DNA from: Chloroflexota bacterium
Lineage (GTDB): Bacteria > Chloroflexota > Chloroflexia > Thermomicrobiales > UBA6265
DNA length: 64,000 nt
Direction: 5' to 3'
Assembly: GCA_023389575.1 (NCBI GenBank)
Contig: JAEWEG010000013.1
Coordinates: 30,067 to 94,066 of the forward strand
How positions within the stretch are numbered: position 1 is the first letter of the stretch; each line of letters opens with the position of its first letter. The notes below the pieces were generated by a model. The model searched no databases. It was not told the origin of the DNA and saw only the letters and a program-made list of their open reading frames with translations. Shown here in pieces: positions 48,943 through 57,229 of the stretch. The position numbers and the translations under genes are program-made.

Positions 48943-49962
48943 TTAAGGGGTGAGGACGATCTTGATGGCCGATGACGGATCGTCGATGAGCTGGTCGAAC
49001 GACGGGCCAGCGGCGTCGAGCGGGCGAATGTCCACCCATGAGGTGGGATCGGGCAGGAACCCGGTGGCCAGCAGGCGGATGGAGGCGCTGAAGTTGGCGG
49101 CCGTGTAGCAGAAGGATCCCTTGATCTCGATTTCGGACCGAATGACGTGGTTGCCCGGAATGGCCGATTCGTCTTCGTGGAGGCCGATGAAGATCACCTT
49201 CCCGCCTGGGCGTACGGCGTTGATGGCGGAGAGGCGGGTAATGGGCAGGCCGACGGCGTCGATGACGGCATCGACCCCGAGCCCACCGGTCAGGTCCTTG
49301 GCGGTCTGGGCGACGTCGGCGCTGGAGGGAACCACGGTTTCGGTGGCGCCCCATTGAGTGGCCAGGTCGAGACGAGGCTGGGAGAGGTCGGAGATGATGA
49401 TCTCGCTGGCTCCGGCCGCCCTGGCGACGAGCAATGAGAGCAGGCCAATGGGTCCCGCGCCCAGGATGAGGACGCTGCTTCCCGGGGCGACGGCGGCGAG
49501 TTCCACCGCGCGCAGGGCGCAGGCGGTGGGTTCGACCAGCGAGGCGGTTAGGTCGTCGATGGCATCCGGAAGCTGGTAGCAGGCGATCGCGGGCACGGCG
49601 ACGTACTCGGCGAACGCGCCTGGCCGGTGGGCTCCCACCAGGGTGCGGTTCAGGCAGAGGTTTTCGTAGCCGGATCGGCACATGACGCAGCTTCGGTCGG
49701 GCACCATGGGGTTGGCGGTGACGCGATCACCGGGGGCGAATCCCTCGACGCCGGGCGCGACCTCGACCACCGTGGCCCCGAACTCGTGTCCCATGATGAG
49801 GGGTGGCACCCGCAGGCTGTTCTCCCCCAGGTAGCCGGAGAGTTCCGATCCACAGATGCCGACGGTTTTCACCTGGAGCAGGAGTTCGCCGGCGGCGAGT
49901 TCCGGCATCGGCTGATCCAACATTTGCATTTCGCGTGGTCCTGTCCACACTGCTGCCCGCAT
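48943..49962 (-). CDS. Zinc-type medium-chain alcohol/polyol dehydrogenase
   Basis: A 339-residue NAD(P)-dependent dehydrogenase. Catalytic zinc ligands: GICGSEL (C37) and GHEFG (H59, E60). The structural-zinc lobe has three Cys (CVMCRSGYENLC), with Asp in place of the first. The Rossmann signature GAGPIGLLSLLVA follows. Close in style to sorbitol, galactitol-phosphate or threonine dehydrogenases. ATG 49962 has GGGAG upstream; 49977 is an alternative. It is downstream of the IclR gene on the same strand with about 65 bases between, so it may belong to the same sugar-acid pathway. Confidence 0.9.
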   Translation of the reverse strand: MRAAVWTGPREMQMLDQPMPELAAGELLLQVKTVGICGSELSGYLGENSLRVPPLIMGHEFGATVVEVAPGVEGFAPGDRVTANPMVPDRSCVMCRSGYENLCLNRTLVGAHRPGAFAEYVAVPAIACYQLPDAIDDLTASLVEPTACALRAVELAAVAPGSSVLILGAGPIGLLSLLVARAAGASEIIISDLSQPRLDLATQWGATETVVPSSADVAQTAKDLTGGLGVDAVIDAVGLPITRLSAINAVRPGGKVIFIGLHEDESAIPGNHVIRSEIEIKGSFCYTAANFSASIRLLATGFLPDPTSWVDIRPLDAAGPSFDQLIDDPSSAIKIVLTP

Positions 49963-50027
49963 TCCCAAATCTCCCATACGTTACGTGTGTTCGTTCGTCA
50001 GTTCGGTGTTGCCGCGTGCCCCGTTAT

Positions 50028-50792
50028 CTAGCCTCCCGGAGGGGGGATATCTCCTACATACCCCAATCGCATGCTGATTTCGGCACCTATGTCCAGTAAC
50101 AGCGACTTGATGGTCTCGAATCGCTCACCTTCCTGGTTGGTGCTGGCTCCCGCGATGCTGATCGCGCCAGCAGCCCTGTTGGCATGGTTGAGCAGAGGGA
50201 CCGCGATGCAATGAACTCCGGGAATGATTTCTTCCCGGTCGGTGGCAAAGCCGTTCAACCGAACATTAGCCAGTTCACGTTCCAGCAACAGCGGGTCGGT
50301 AATTGTTTGGGGAGTGTAGGCCGGCATGGTGCCGCGCGAAAGGACGCGTTTCTGCTGGCTGGGAGCCAGATGAGCCAGGATCGCCTTGCCCAGGCCAGTG
50401 CAATACATGGGGCGACGGGTGCCAAGGTCCACGTTCATCTGGACCTGCATATCGGTGCGAACCATGTCCAGATAGACAATCTCATCCCCACTAGGCACCG
50501 CGAAAAAGGCTGTTTCTCGTGTATCCGCCGCGACCTGCTCCAGAAAGGGACGAACAAGGGCGGGAAGCCTGAGCCGCGACAGTTGGACGCCAGCAAGCTG
50601 GAGCAGGCGAAACGAGAGGGACCATTCCCCGCTCTCGGATCGTTCGACGACACGTTCTTGCTCAAGCTCGTGCAGAAGACGGTGCGTTGATCCTGTCGGT
50701 ATTCCCAAATCCCGGGCGATTTCTCGCAGCCCAATCGGTCCTCGCCGGGCGAGGAGATCCGAGATTTCGAGCATGCGCACCGCTGCGGACAT
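50028..50792 (-). CDS. IclR-family transcriptional regulator
   Basis: A 254-residue regulator: N-terminal winged helix (RMLEISDLLARRGPIGLREIARDLGIPTGSTHRLLHELEQE) and C-terminal ligand-binding domain (ETAFFAVPSGDEIVYLDMV, GLGKAILAHL, GFATDREEIIPGVHCIAVPLLN). ATG 50792 gives the family's usual length; the frame to 51029 adds unrelated residues. It is divergent from the ABC-lyase-enolase cluster at 51.2-57.0 kb, whose genes are typical IclR targets. Confidence 0.9.
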   Translation of the reverse strand: MSAAVRMLEISDLLARRGPIGLREIARDLGIPTGSTHRLLHELEQERVVERSESGEWSLSFRLLQLAGVQLSRLRLPALVRPFLEQVAADTRETAFFAVPSGDEIVYLDMVRTDMQVQMNVDLGTRRPMYCTGLGKAILAHLAPSQQKRVLSRGTMPAYTPQTITDPLLLERELANVRLNGFATDREEIIPGVHCIAVPLLNHANRAAGAISIAGASTNQEGERFETIKSLLLDIGAEISMRLGYVGDIPPPGG

Positions 50793-51205
50793 CAAGTTTC
50801 CCAAGAGAGACCCGGCAAAGGGAATGTCGTACAAGCCGCCTGCCTTCCCGGGCCGCGCCAGGGTGAGAAAAGGCTGTTGACACATGGTATGGGCATTGAT
50901 AGGATTCCGGCAAGTAAGAAACTGAACAAATGATCCATATATGGAACGCGCTCTTGGGCGCCAAACCAGTGGAGACTCCCTTGCCTGATGGAGTGACATC
51001 CAATGGCGGGATTCCGTGTACGCGGGCACCCTTGGCGATCATGGAGTCGGTGGCCGAACCGAACCTTATTTAGTCTGGAGGTGATGCGGGCGAGAGCAGT
51101 GGGTTGAACGTGGAGCTATCTCTCCGCTGTTTCCAGTGGATAGGCCATGTCAACCTCGGTGACTGGGGCACATCGATTCGTCAACGTCGAAAGGACACGT
51201 TCGCA
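50793..51205. other. Divergent control region of IclR and the binding-protein operon
   Basis: About 410 bases without a convincing gene. It includes the palindrome at 50934-50945 and moderately AT-rich sequence around 50880-50945 that should hold promoters in both directions. No riboswitch recognised. Confidence 0.45.
50934..50945. promoter_or_regulatory. Candidate IclR operator
   Basis: TCCATATATGGA is a perfect 12-bp palindrome, about 140 bases from the IclR start and 260 bases from the binding-protein start. IclR proteins bind short AT-rich dyads with GGA/TCC-like arms. Single copy, so only tentative. Confidence 0.4.
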
Positions 51206-52909
51206 ATGAACAGGAAGACGAAACAGTTCGAGCAGTCCAGATCCGAAGTTAGCCGGCGTGGCTTCACGCAGGGAGCCGTCGCGACAGGAGTTGCCCTGGC
51301 GGCCGGTATGCCATTTGCGCGCGCCGGGTTCAGCCAGGACGCATCGCCCGCGGCACTCGCCAATGGGGACCCGGATTTCGTGCTTGCCGCTCCCGAGCCC
51401 GATCCCCAGCGTGGCGGCACGTTACGCATGGCCTTCAATGGCGCCACCGCCAACTACGATCTCTACCAGGGCGGATCCTTTCCCGTCATGTGCCATATCT
51501 ACAACGGGCTCGTTCGAGAAAATCTGGCCGATGGATTGAAGACCGTCGTCCCGGACCTCGCGACATCCTGGGAGGCCTCGGAGGATGGGTTGAGCTATTC
51601 CTTCCGGCTCCGCGAGGGCGTCACGTTTCACGATGGCGAGCCATTCACGGCCGATGACGTCGTGGCCACGTTCCAGCGGATCATCGAACCGCCCGAGGGC
51701 ACGACCATCACGGTGCGAGACCGCTTCCCATCGCTGACCGGGGTTGAGGCAACGGACGAGTTCGGCGTTCGCTTCACGTTTTCCGAGCCGCAAGCCGCCT
51801 TCCTTCCCCTCGTCACCGACCCAGGCATGGTCATTTACTCCAGAAAGACGCTGGAAGAAAACAATGGGGACCTACGGCAGGTGGTTGCTCCGGGTACCGG
51901 TCCGTTCCTCTATCAGGACTATGTCGAAGGTGAGCAGTGGATCTACACCCGCAACGAGAACTACTGGAATCCAGATCTTCCATACATAGATGAATACCGC
52001 ATCATCCACCTGCCTGCGTGGCCCGATCGTGGCACGGCGGTACTGACCGACCAGGCTGATATCTCCTGGAACGTCGGCATCGACACATTCCAGGAAGGCG
52101 CCAATCGACCTGAGAGCTTCCTCACCCATCGCAACACGGCGTTCGGATGCTATTGCGTGTACATCAACGCGGCCGTTGAGCCATTCAACGACCCCAGGGT
52201 TCGGCGCGCCATGCACCTGGTGCTCAATCGGGAGGCGTTGATCCAGGTCTTCGCCAGCCAGGAGCAGATTAACCTCTCACGCTGGGTGCCGCGATCGAAC
52301 CAGTTCGAGACGCCACAGGAAGAAATCGCCACGCTTCCGGGATACAGGTCGGAGAAGGACGAGGATATCGCCGAGGCGCAGAGTCTCCTGGCCGAAGCCG
52401 GGTTCGCCGATGGCATTCCAGATGTTGATTTCCTCTGTGCCTCCGTGCCGGGTCACTCCGAACTTCTGGGGCCGGCCATTCAGGACCAGTTGCTGCGCGG
52501 CCTGAATATTTCCACGAACATCCGCACGCAGGAGCGCACGCTTCTATCGGAAGACATGCAAACCGGAAACTTCACGCTCGTGCTCAGCACCGTGGGCAGT
52601 CCAATCTCGGACTTCTCTCCCCTTGGCAACCAGGTTCTCAAGACCGGAGCCTCCGGAAACTTCACGAACTACAGCAACCCGGAGTTCGATGAACTCCTCG
52701 CTCAATCCGATCAGGAACTCGACGACGCTGTCCGTGGCGAACAGTTGCGGCAGATCGAGGATCTACTGGACCAGGAGTGCCCGCTGCTGATCCTTGGGTA
52801 TACCGACCAATTGGTGATGTGGAATACCCGGGTTAAGGGCCTTGCCCTGGAGCAACGAGATCACTGGGAAAACGCACGTGTGGAGACCGCGTGGATCGAG
52901 CAATCCTGA
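51206..52909 (+). CDS. ABC transporter substrate-binding protein, family 5
   Basis: A 567-residue exported binding protein. A Tat-like signal (SRRGFTQGAVATGVALAAGM) precedes FSQDASPAALANG. Core blocks YNGLVRENLADGLKTVVPDLATSWE, FRLREGVTFHDGEPFTADDVVATFQRI and FNDPRVRRAMHLVLNREALIQVF are typical. GAAAGGAC lies 8 bases before ATG 51206. It is only distantly like the pair at 10.9-15.0 kb. It feeds the two permeases that follow, and the lyase and enolase-like genes suggest a sugar-acid-type ligand rather than peptide. Confidence 0.92.
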   Translation: MNRKTKQFEQSRSEVSRRGFTQGAVATGVALAAGMPFARAGFSQDASPAALANGDPDFVLAAPEPDPQRGGTLRMAFNGATANYDLYQGGSFPVMCHIYNGLVRENLADGLKTVVPDLATSWEASEDGLSYSFRLREGVTFHDGEPFTADDVVATFQRIIEPPEGTTITVRDRFPSLTGVEATDEFGVRFTFSEPQAAFLPLVTDPGMVIYSRKTLEENNGDLRQVVAPGTGPFLYQDYVEGEQWIYTRNENYWNPDLPYIDEYRIIHLPAWPDRGTAVLTDQADISWNVGIDTFQEGANRPESFLTHRNTAFGCYCVYINAAVEPFNDPRVRRAMHLVLNREALIQVFASQEQINLSRWVPRSNQFETPQEEIATLPGYRSEKDEDIAEAQSLLAEAGFADGIPDVDFLCASVPGHSELLGPAIQDQLLRGLNISTNIRTQERTLLSEDMQTGNFTLVLSTVGSPISDFSPLGNQVLKTGASGNFTNYSNPEFDELLAQSDQELDDAVRGEQLRQIEDLLDQECPLLILGYTDQLVMWNTRVKGLALEQRDHWENARVETAWIEQS

Positions 52910-52960
52910 TTCGCGGATAGGCAACAGCAAGCCCGAATGACTGGCTGACGAGGTGATCTG

Positions 52961-53920
52961 ATGCACAGGTACATGATCCGGCGATTGTGGATGGCCATTC
53001 CCACGGTTATCGGTATCACCATCCTGATTTTCATCGCCATGCGAATCATGCCTGGAGATCCCTTGTCGGTCGTCGGTTCCGAGGGAGGGAGCCAGTACAC
53101 CCTCACGGAGGAGGAGCAGCAGGCCGCCCGGGCCAGCCTGGGGCTGGATCGCCCGCTCTACCAGCAATACCTCTCCTGGATGGGAGATGTCGCCAGAGGA
53201 GACCTTGGTTACTCCTTTTGGGGCGACACCCCCATCCGGGAAACGGTCCTGCGCCGCGGCGTCATCTCGATGGAAATCGCCATTCTCGCCGTGATCGTGT
53301 CCTGGGTGATTGGCGTTCCATCGGGCATCGTGAGCGCCACGCGTCGGAACACATGGATAGATCACGTTCTCCGGGTCGTGATGACCATGTTGCTGGCCAT
53401 TCCAAGCTTCTGGATTGGGCTTACGGTCATCATGCTGCTGGTCATCAACTTCACCTGGAGACCTCCGCTCACCATCGTGCAGCCATGGGATGATCCCGTG
53501 GCGAACTTCCAGATGGTGATTGGACCCGCCCTGGCGCTTGGAATCGGGATGGCGGCCGGATTGGCGCGGCTGACTCGGTCGACGGTGCTCGAATCGCTCC
53601 ATGAAGACTATGTCCGAACCGCGCGGGCCAAGGGTATGGGCGAGCGTGCGGTGGTGATTCGACATGTGATGCGAAATGCGATGTTGCCCCTTGTCACGGC
53701 CTCCGGGGCAACCATGGGCGCGTTGTTGGGGGGCGCCGTGGCGACCGAAACGGCGTTCGGCGTTCCGGGATTGGGAAACCTCCTTGTCCAGGCGCTGATT
53801 ACTCGTGACTGGATGGTGATTCAGAACCTCGTGCTGATCTACGCCATTATCTTCGTCATCATCAATCTCGCGGTCGACTTGAGTTACGCCCGGATCGATC
53901 CCCGTATCCGTTATCAGTGA
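52961..53920 (+). CDS. ABC transporter permease, DppB type
   Basis: A 319-residue membrane subunit. It opens with YMIRRLWMAIPTVIGITILIFIAMRIMPGDP and has the coupling helix STVLESLHEDYVRTARAKGMGERAV and the end LSYARIDPRIRYQ. It follows the binding protein by 51 bases and precedes the DppC-type gene by 43 bases, so the three are one operon. No ATPase gene is in this operon. Confidence 0.93.
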   Translation: MHRYMIRRLWMAIPTVIGITILIFIAMRIMPGDPLSVVGSEGGSQYTLTEEEQQAARASLGLDRPLYQQYLSWMGDVARGDLGYSFWGDTPIRETVLRRGVISMEIAILAVIVSWVIGVPSGIVSATRRNTWIDHVLRVVMTMLLAIPSFWIGLTVIMLLVINFTWRPPLTIVQPWDDPVANFQMVIGPALALGIGMAAGLARLTRSTVLESLHEDYVRTARAKGMGERAVVIRHVMRNAMLPLVTASGATMGALLGGAVATETAFGVPGLGNLLVQALITRDWMVIQNLVLIYAIIFVIINLAVDLSYARIDPRIRYQ

Positions 53921-53963
53921 GGAACATGATGAGCGGAAATGAACGGGGGGCAGGGACATATCC

Positions 53964-54872
53964 ATGACACAGGCCACCACACACATATCCACGGCCGAGA
54001 CGTCACTTGCCTCATCCGGGACCAGGCATGCGGCGCGAAGCACCGTCGTGCGCTTCGCAAAGAGTTCGCCTATCGGAGCCGCGTCGGCATTGCTCCTGAT
54101 AGCGTTCATGGTTATCGCCGTGTTCGCCGATCAGGTGGCTCCCTTCGATCCCTTGACCAACGATTACACCGCACTCCTGCAGCCACCCGATTCGACGCAC
54201 TGGATGGGGACCGACGCACTGGGGCGAGACGTCCTGAGCCGGGTGATTTACGGCTTCCAGGTGAGTTTGCTCGTCAGCATCGCGTCCGTGGTCCTGGGAG
54301 TAGTGTTTGGACTGCTATGGGGAATATCCAGTGGCTACCTTGGAGGGAAATATGACCTCTTGAGTCAACGCGTCATCGAAGTCCTGAACTCGTTTCCCAC
54401 GCTGATCATGGCCATGCTGCTCTCGGTGAGCCTGGGAGCGGGAGTTACCACGGTAGTGATCGCCATCGGCATAACGCAAATTCCGCTCGCGACGCGCATC
54501 ACGCGTAGCGTGGTGCTTTCCGTGAAGGAAGCGCAGTTCGTGGAGGCCGCGCGATGCATAGGGGCATCACCCAGTTCCATCATGCTCAAGCAGATCGCCC
54601 CGCAAACCATCGCCCCCATCATGATCATCGCATCGCTGAATCTGGGAGGAGCCATTTTCGCCGAGGCTTCATTGAGTTTTCTGGGGGTGGGGGTTCCTCC
54701 TCCAACTCCCAGCCTGGGCAACATGTTAGGAGGCGTTCTCGCATCATCTTTTCGGCCTCCCTGGTGGCTTGTGATTTTCCCAGGGCTGACAATCGCGCTG
54801 ATGGTGCTGGCCACCAACCTGCTGGGCGATGCATTGAGGGACTACCTGGATCCTCGCCTAACCAATCGCTAA
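53964..54872 (+). CDS. ABC transporter permease, DppC type
   Basis: A 302-residue partner permease of normal length. FAKSSPIGAASALLLIAFMVIAVFADQ is the first helix, PPDSTHWMGTDALGRDVLSRVIYG the family signature, VKEAQFVEAARCIGASPSSIMLKQI the coupling helix, and GDALRDYLDPRLTNR the C-terminus. It has none of the loop insert seen in the DppC-type permease at 16.3-17.5 kb. Confidence 0.93.
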   Translation: MTQATTHISTAETSLASSGTRHAARSTVVRFAKSSPIGAASALLLIAFMVIAVFADQVAPFDPLTNDYTALLQPPDSTHWMGTDALGRDVLSRVIYGFQVSLLVSIASVVLGVVFGLLWGISSGYLGGKYDLLSQRVIEVLNSFPTLIMAMLLSVSLGAGVTTVVIAIGITQIPLATRITRSVVLSVKEAQFVEAARCIGASPSSIMLKQIAPQTIAPIMIIASLNLGGAIFAEASLSFLGVGVPPPTPSLGNMLGGVLASSFRPPWWLVIFPGLTIALMVLATNLLGDALRDYLDPRLTNR

Positions 54873-54920
54873 GAACCTGGATGGACAATTCGACTGAGTA
54901 GCCCGGAGGAAAAACTGAAC

Positions 54921-55817
54921 ATGGCAGTTACGCGTGGACCGCTGTTTGGGGTGGTTCCAATCCTGGTGACACCGTTCGATGAGGACGGCGGGATCGACGA
55001 GGAGAGCCTGCGCAATGAGGTCGACTTTTCGATCGACGCCGGTGTGCACGGGTTGGGGATCGCGCTCGGGAGCGAGGTGTTCAAGTTCAACGAGGCCGAG
55101 CGCGACCGGGTGACCTCGATCGTGGTGGACCAGGTGCGGGACAGGGTTCCCGTGGTGATGAACACCGGGGCGGCGGCCACCGACCTGGCCGTGCACTACA
55201 GCCGGCGGGCCCACGAGTTGGGCGCGGCGGGCCTGATGTGCACCCCGCCAGGACCGGGGTTCTCGGCCGGCGAGGTGATCAGCTACTTCAAGGCGATTTC
55301 CGACGCCGTGCCGCTGCCCATCGTGATCCAGGACACGAACGCCACGCCGGTGCCGGCGGCGCTCATCCGGGCGATTGGCGAGGCCTGCGAGCACGTGACC
55401 TACGCGAAGGTGGAAAGCGCGCCGCCAGCGCTCCAGGTACACAAGGCGATCGATGCGGCGGGCGACGTCGTGGAAGTCTTCGGCGGGGCGGGTGGCGGCC
55501 AGTTCCTGCAGGAACTGCGGCGTGGTTCGATCGGCACGATGCCGTTCCCATCCAGCGCGGCGGCGTTCGTCGAGGTGTGGGACAAGTGGCACGCCGGTGA
55601 CATGGCTGGCGCGCGCGAGGTGTTCACCAGCCGGATCCTTCCGTTGCTCAACGTCCAGATCGGCGGGCTCGGCGGCGCCCACATCGTGCACAAGGAGGCG
55701 TTGCGACGCCAGGGCGTGATCCGCACCGCGTACGTGCGGCCGCCGGTGGAAGACCTGGACCCGATAACACGCGAGGAACTCGAAGAAATATTCGACCAGC
55801 TTGGCTGGGCTGGCTGA
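54921..55817 (+). CDS. DapA-family (dihydrodipicolinate synthase-like) lyase/aldolase
   Basis: A 298-residue TIM-barrel Schiff-base enzyme. The lysine is K163 in YAKVESAPP. GIALGSE at 46-52 is the phosphate/carboxylate loop. The active-site Tyr of true DHDPS (YNxPxxTG) is replaced by QDTNATPV around 137-144, so lysine biosynthesis is unlikely. Genes for an enolase-superfamily dehydratase and an uptake system beside it suggest cleavage or dehydration of a keto-deoxy sugar acid. AGGAAA ribosome site before ATG 54921. Confidence 0.88.
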   Translation: MAVTRGPLFGVVPILVTPFDEDGGIDEESLRNEVDFSIDAGVHGLGIALGSEVFKFNEAERDRVTSIVVDQVRDRVPVVMNTGAAATDLAVHYSRRAHELGAAGLMCTPPGPGFSAGEVISYFKAISDAVPLPIVIQDTNATPVPAALIRAIGEACEHVTYAKVESAPPALQVHKAIDAAGDVVEVFGGAGGGQFLQELRRGSIGTMPFPSSAAAFVEVWDKWHAGDMAGAREVFTSRILPLLNVQIGGLGGAHIVHKEALRRQGVIRTAYVRPPVEDLDPITREELEEIFDQLGWAG

Positions 55818-55843
55818 CAGGCGCGAAGGGGAGTATCGATATC

Positions 55844-57004
55844 ATGAAGATCACGAACGTAACCGTTCAACCGTTCAGGACCTGGGTCGACCGCTACCGG
55901 AATGGCGAGCCGTTGCCCAAATCGGAAACCATCCAAACCCTGACCACGATCGAGACCGACGAGGGCGTGGTGGGCCGCTACCTGGGCGGGCAGGGGCATG
56001 GCGACCAGGACGGGCTCGATGTGATCAACCAGGCGTACATCCAGGGCCGGATTCGCGACCTTCTGGTCGGCCAGGACCCGTTCGACCGTGAGAAGTTCTG
56101 GCACTGGATGTGGGTGTCCAAGACGCCCGAGAACATCATGGGCGTGGTGGACATGGCCCTGTGGGACCTGGCCGGGAATTACGCGAACCTGCCGGTGTCC
56201 AAGCTGCTGGGCGGGTACCGCGACAAGGTGAAGGCCTACGCCAGCACCTATCCGAACATGGGCTCGGTCCAGAACTACGCCGAGCACGCGATCGCCTGCC
56301 GGGACCGTGGGTATCAGGCGTACAAGATTCACCCGTATTACTTCTGGAATCCCGAGACCGAGCAAGCCGTGCCGGGGCGCCCTTCGCACATTAAGAAGGA
56401 TATCGAGGTGATTCACGCCGTGGCCGACGCCGTGGGCGACGACATGGTGCTGATGTACGACCCGTGGGGAACGTATCACACCTTCGAGGAAGCCTACGCG
56501 GTGGGCAAGGAGCTTCAGGCGCGCGGCTACTACTGGTACGAGCATCCGATGCCAGAGGAGCGCGTGACCGCCTACGAGCGCCTGAGCGGGGCGCTGGAGA
56601 TTCCGATCCTGTCGCCGGAGATCCTCTACGGGCATGTGTTCACCCGGGCCGACTGGATCAAGCGCGGGGCGGCGGACATGAGCCGGATCGACGTGCTGCG
56701 CGGCGGCATCACTGGCGTGAAGAAGACGATCGCGGTGTGCGAGGCGTATGGCTATCGCTGCGAGATTCACATGAGTGGGGTGGCCAACCTGCACGTGCTG
56801 GGCTCGGCGTCGGATGATACCTGCGAGTACTACGAGCACGGCTTGCTGGCGCCGGGCGTGGACTACGAGCGGAAGCTGGACTACCTGGAATCGGTGCTGG
56901 ACCCGATGGATGACGAGGGGTTCGTGCACGTGCCGAACCGGCCAGGGCTGGGCTACGAGATCATCGACGACTACATCACCGAGCACGCCATCGACCGGGC
57001 ATAG
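55844..57004 (+). CDS. Enolase-superfamily (mandelate racemase group) dehydratase/epimerase
   Basis: A 386-residue enzyme that abstracts the alpha-proton of a carboxylate. K161-x-H163 sits at the KxK/KxH position, magnesium ligands are D206, E233 and E259, and H309 in EIHMSG is in the position of the catalytic His. N-terminal capping domain residues 1-120. It starts 26 bases after the DapA-like gene. Together they fit a sugar-acid dehydratase followed by an aldolase/lyase. The exact sugar acid cannot be named. Confidence 0.9.
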   Translation: MKITNVTVQPFRTWVDRYRNGEPLPKSETIQTLTTIETDEGVVGRYLGGQGHGDQDGLDVINQAYIQGRIRDLLVGQDPFDREKFWHWMWVSKTPENIMGVVDMALWDLAGNYANLPVSKLLGGYRDKVKAYASTYPNMGSVQNYAEHAIACRDRGYQAYKIHPYYFWNPETEQAVPGRPSHIKKDIEVIHAVADAVGDDMVLMYDPWGTYHTFEEAYAVGKELQARGYYWYEHPMPEERVTAYERLSGALEIPILSPEILYGHVFTRADWIKRGAADMSRIDVLRGGITGVKKTIAVCEAYGYRCEIHMSGVANLHVLGSASDDTCEYYEHGLLAPGVDYERKLDYLESVLDPMDDEGFVHVPNRPGLGYEIIDDYITEHAIDRA

Positions 57005-57229
57005 CGCGAGACGAGGCGTCGCCGATGCCGGAGACGGAGCCTGGCGGCGCCTTTGCGCGCGACGGGTGGTAACCAGTCATGTGGCCGGTTCGTTGAAGGG
57101 GAAACGGGGAACCGCCGGGCGGGCGGGTTGATTCGCGTGCTAGCATGCACGTACGCACCTGTCTGGCATTCCCCACGCGGCTGCTTTCTCCCGGAATGCC
57201 CCGTCGACCCACCCAAGGATCCCTATCGA

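Noticed and set aside
52763..54109. 448-codon minus-strand frame opposite permease genes
   Set aside because: Asp/His-rich antisense of hydrophobic membrane helices, a usual artefact.
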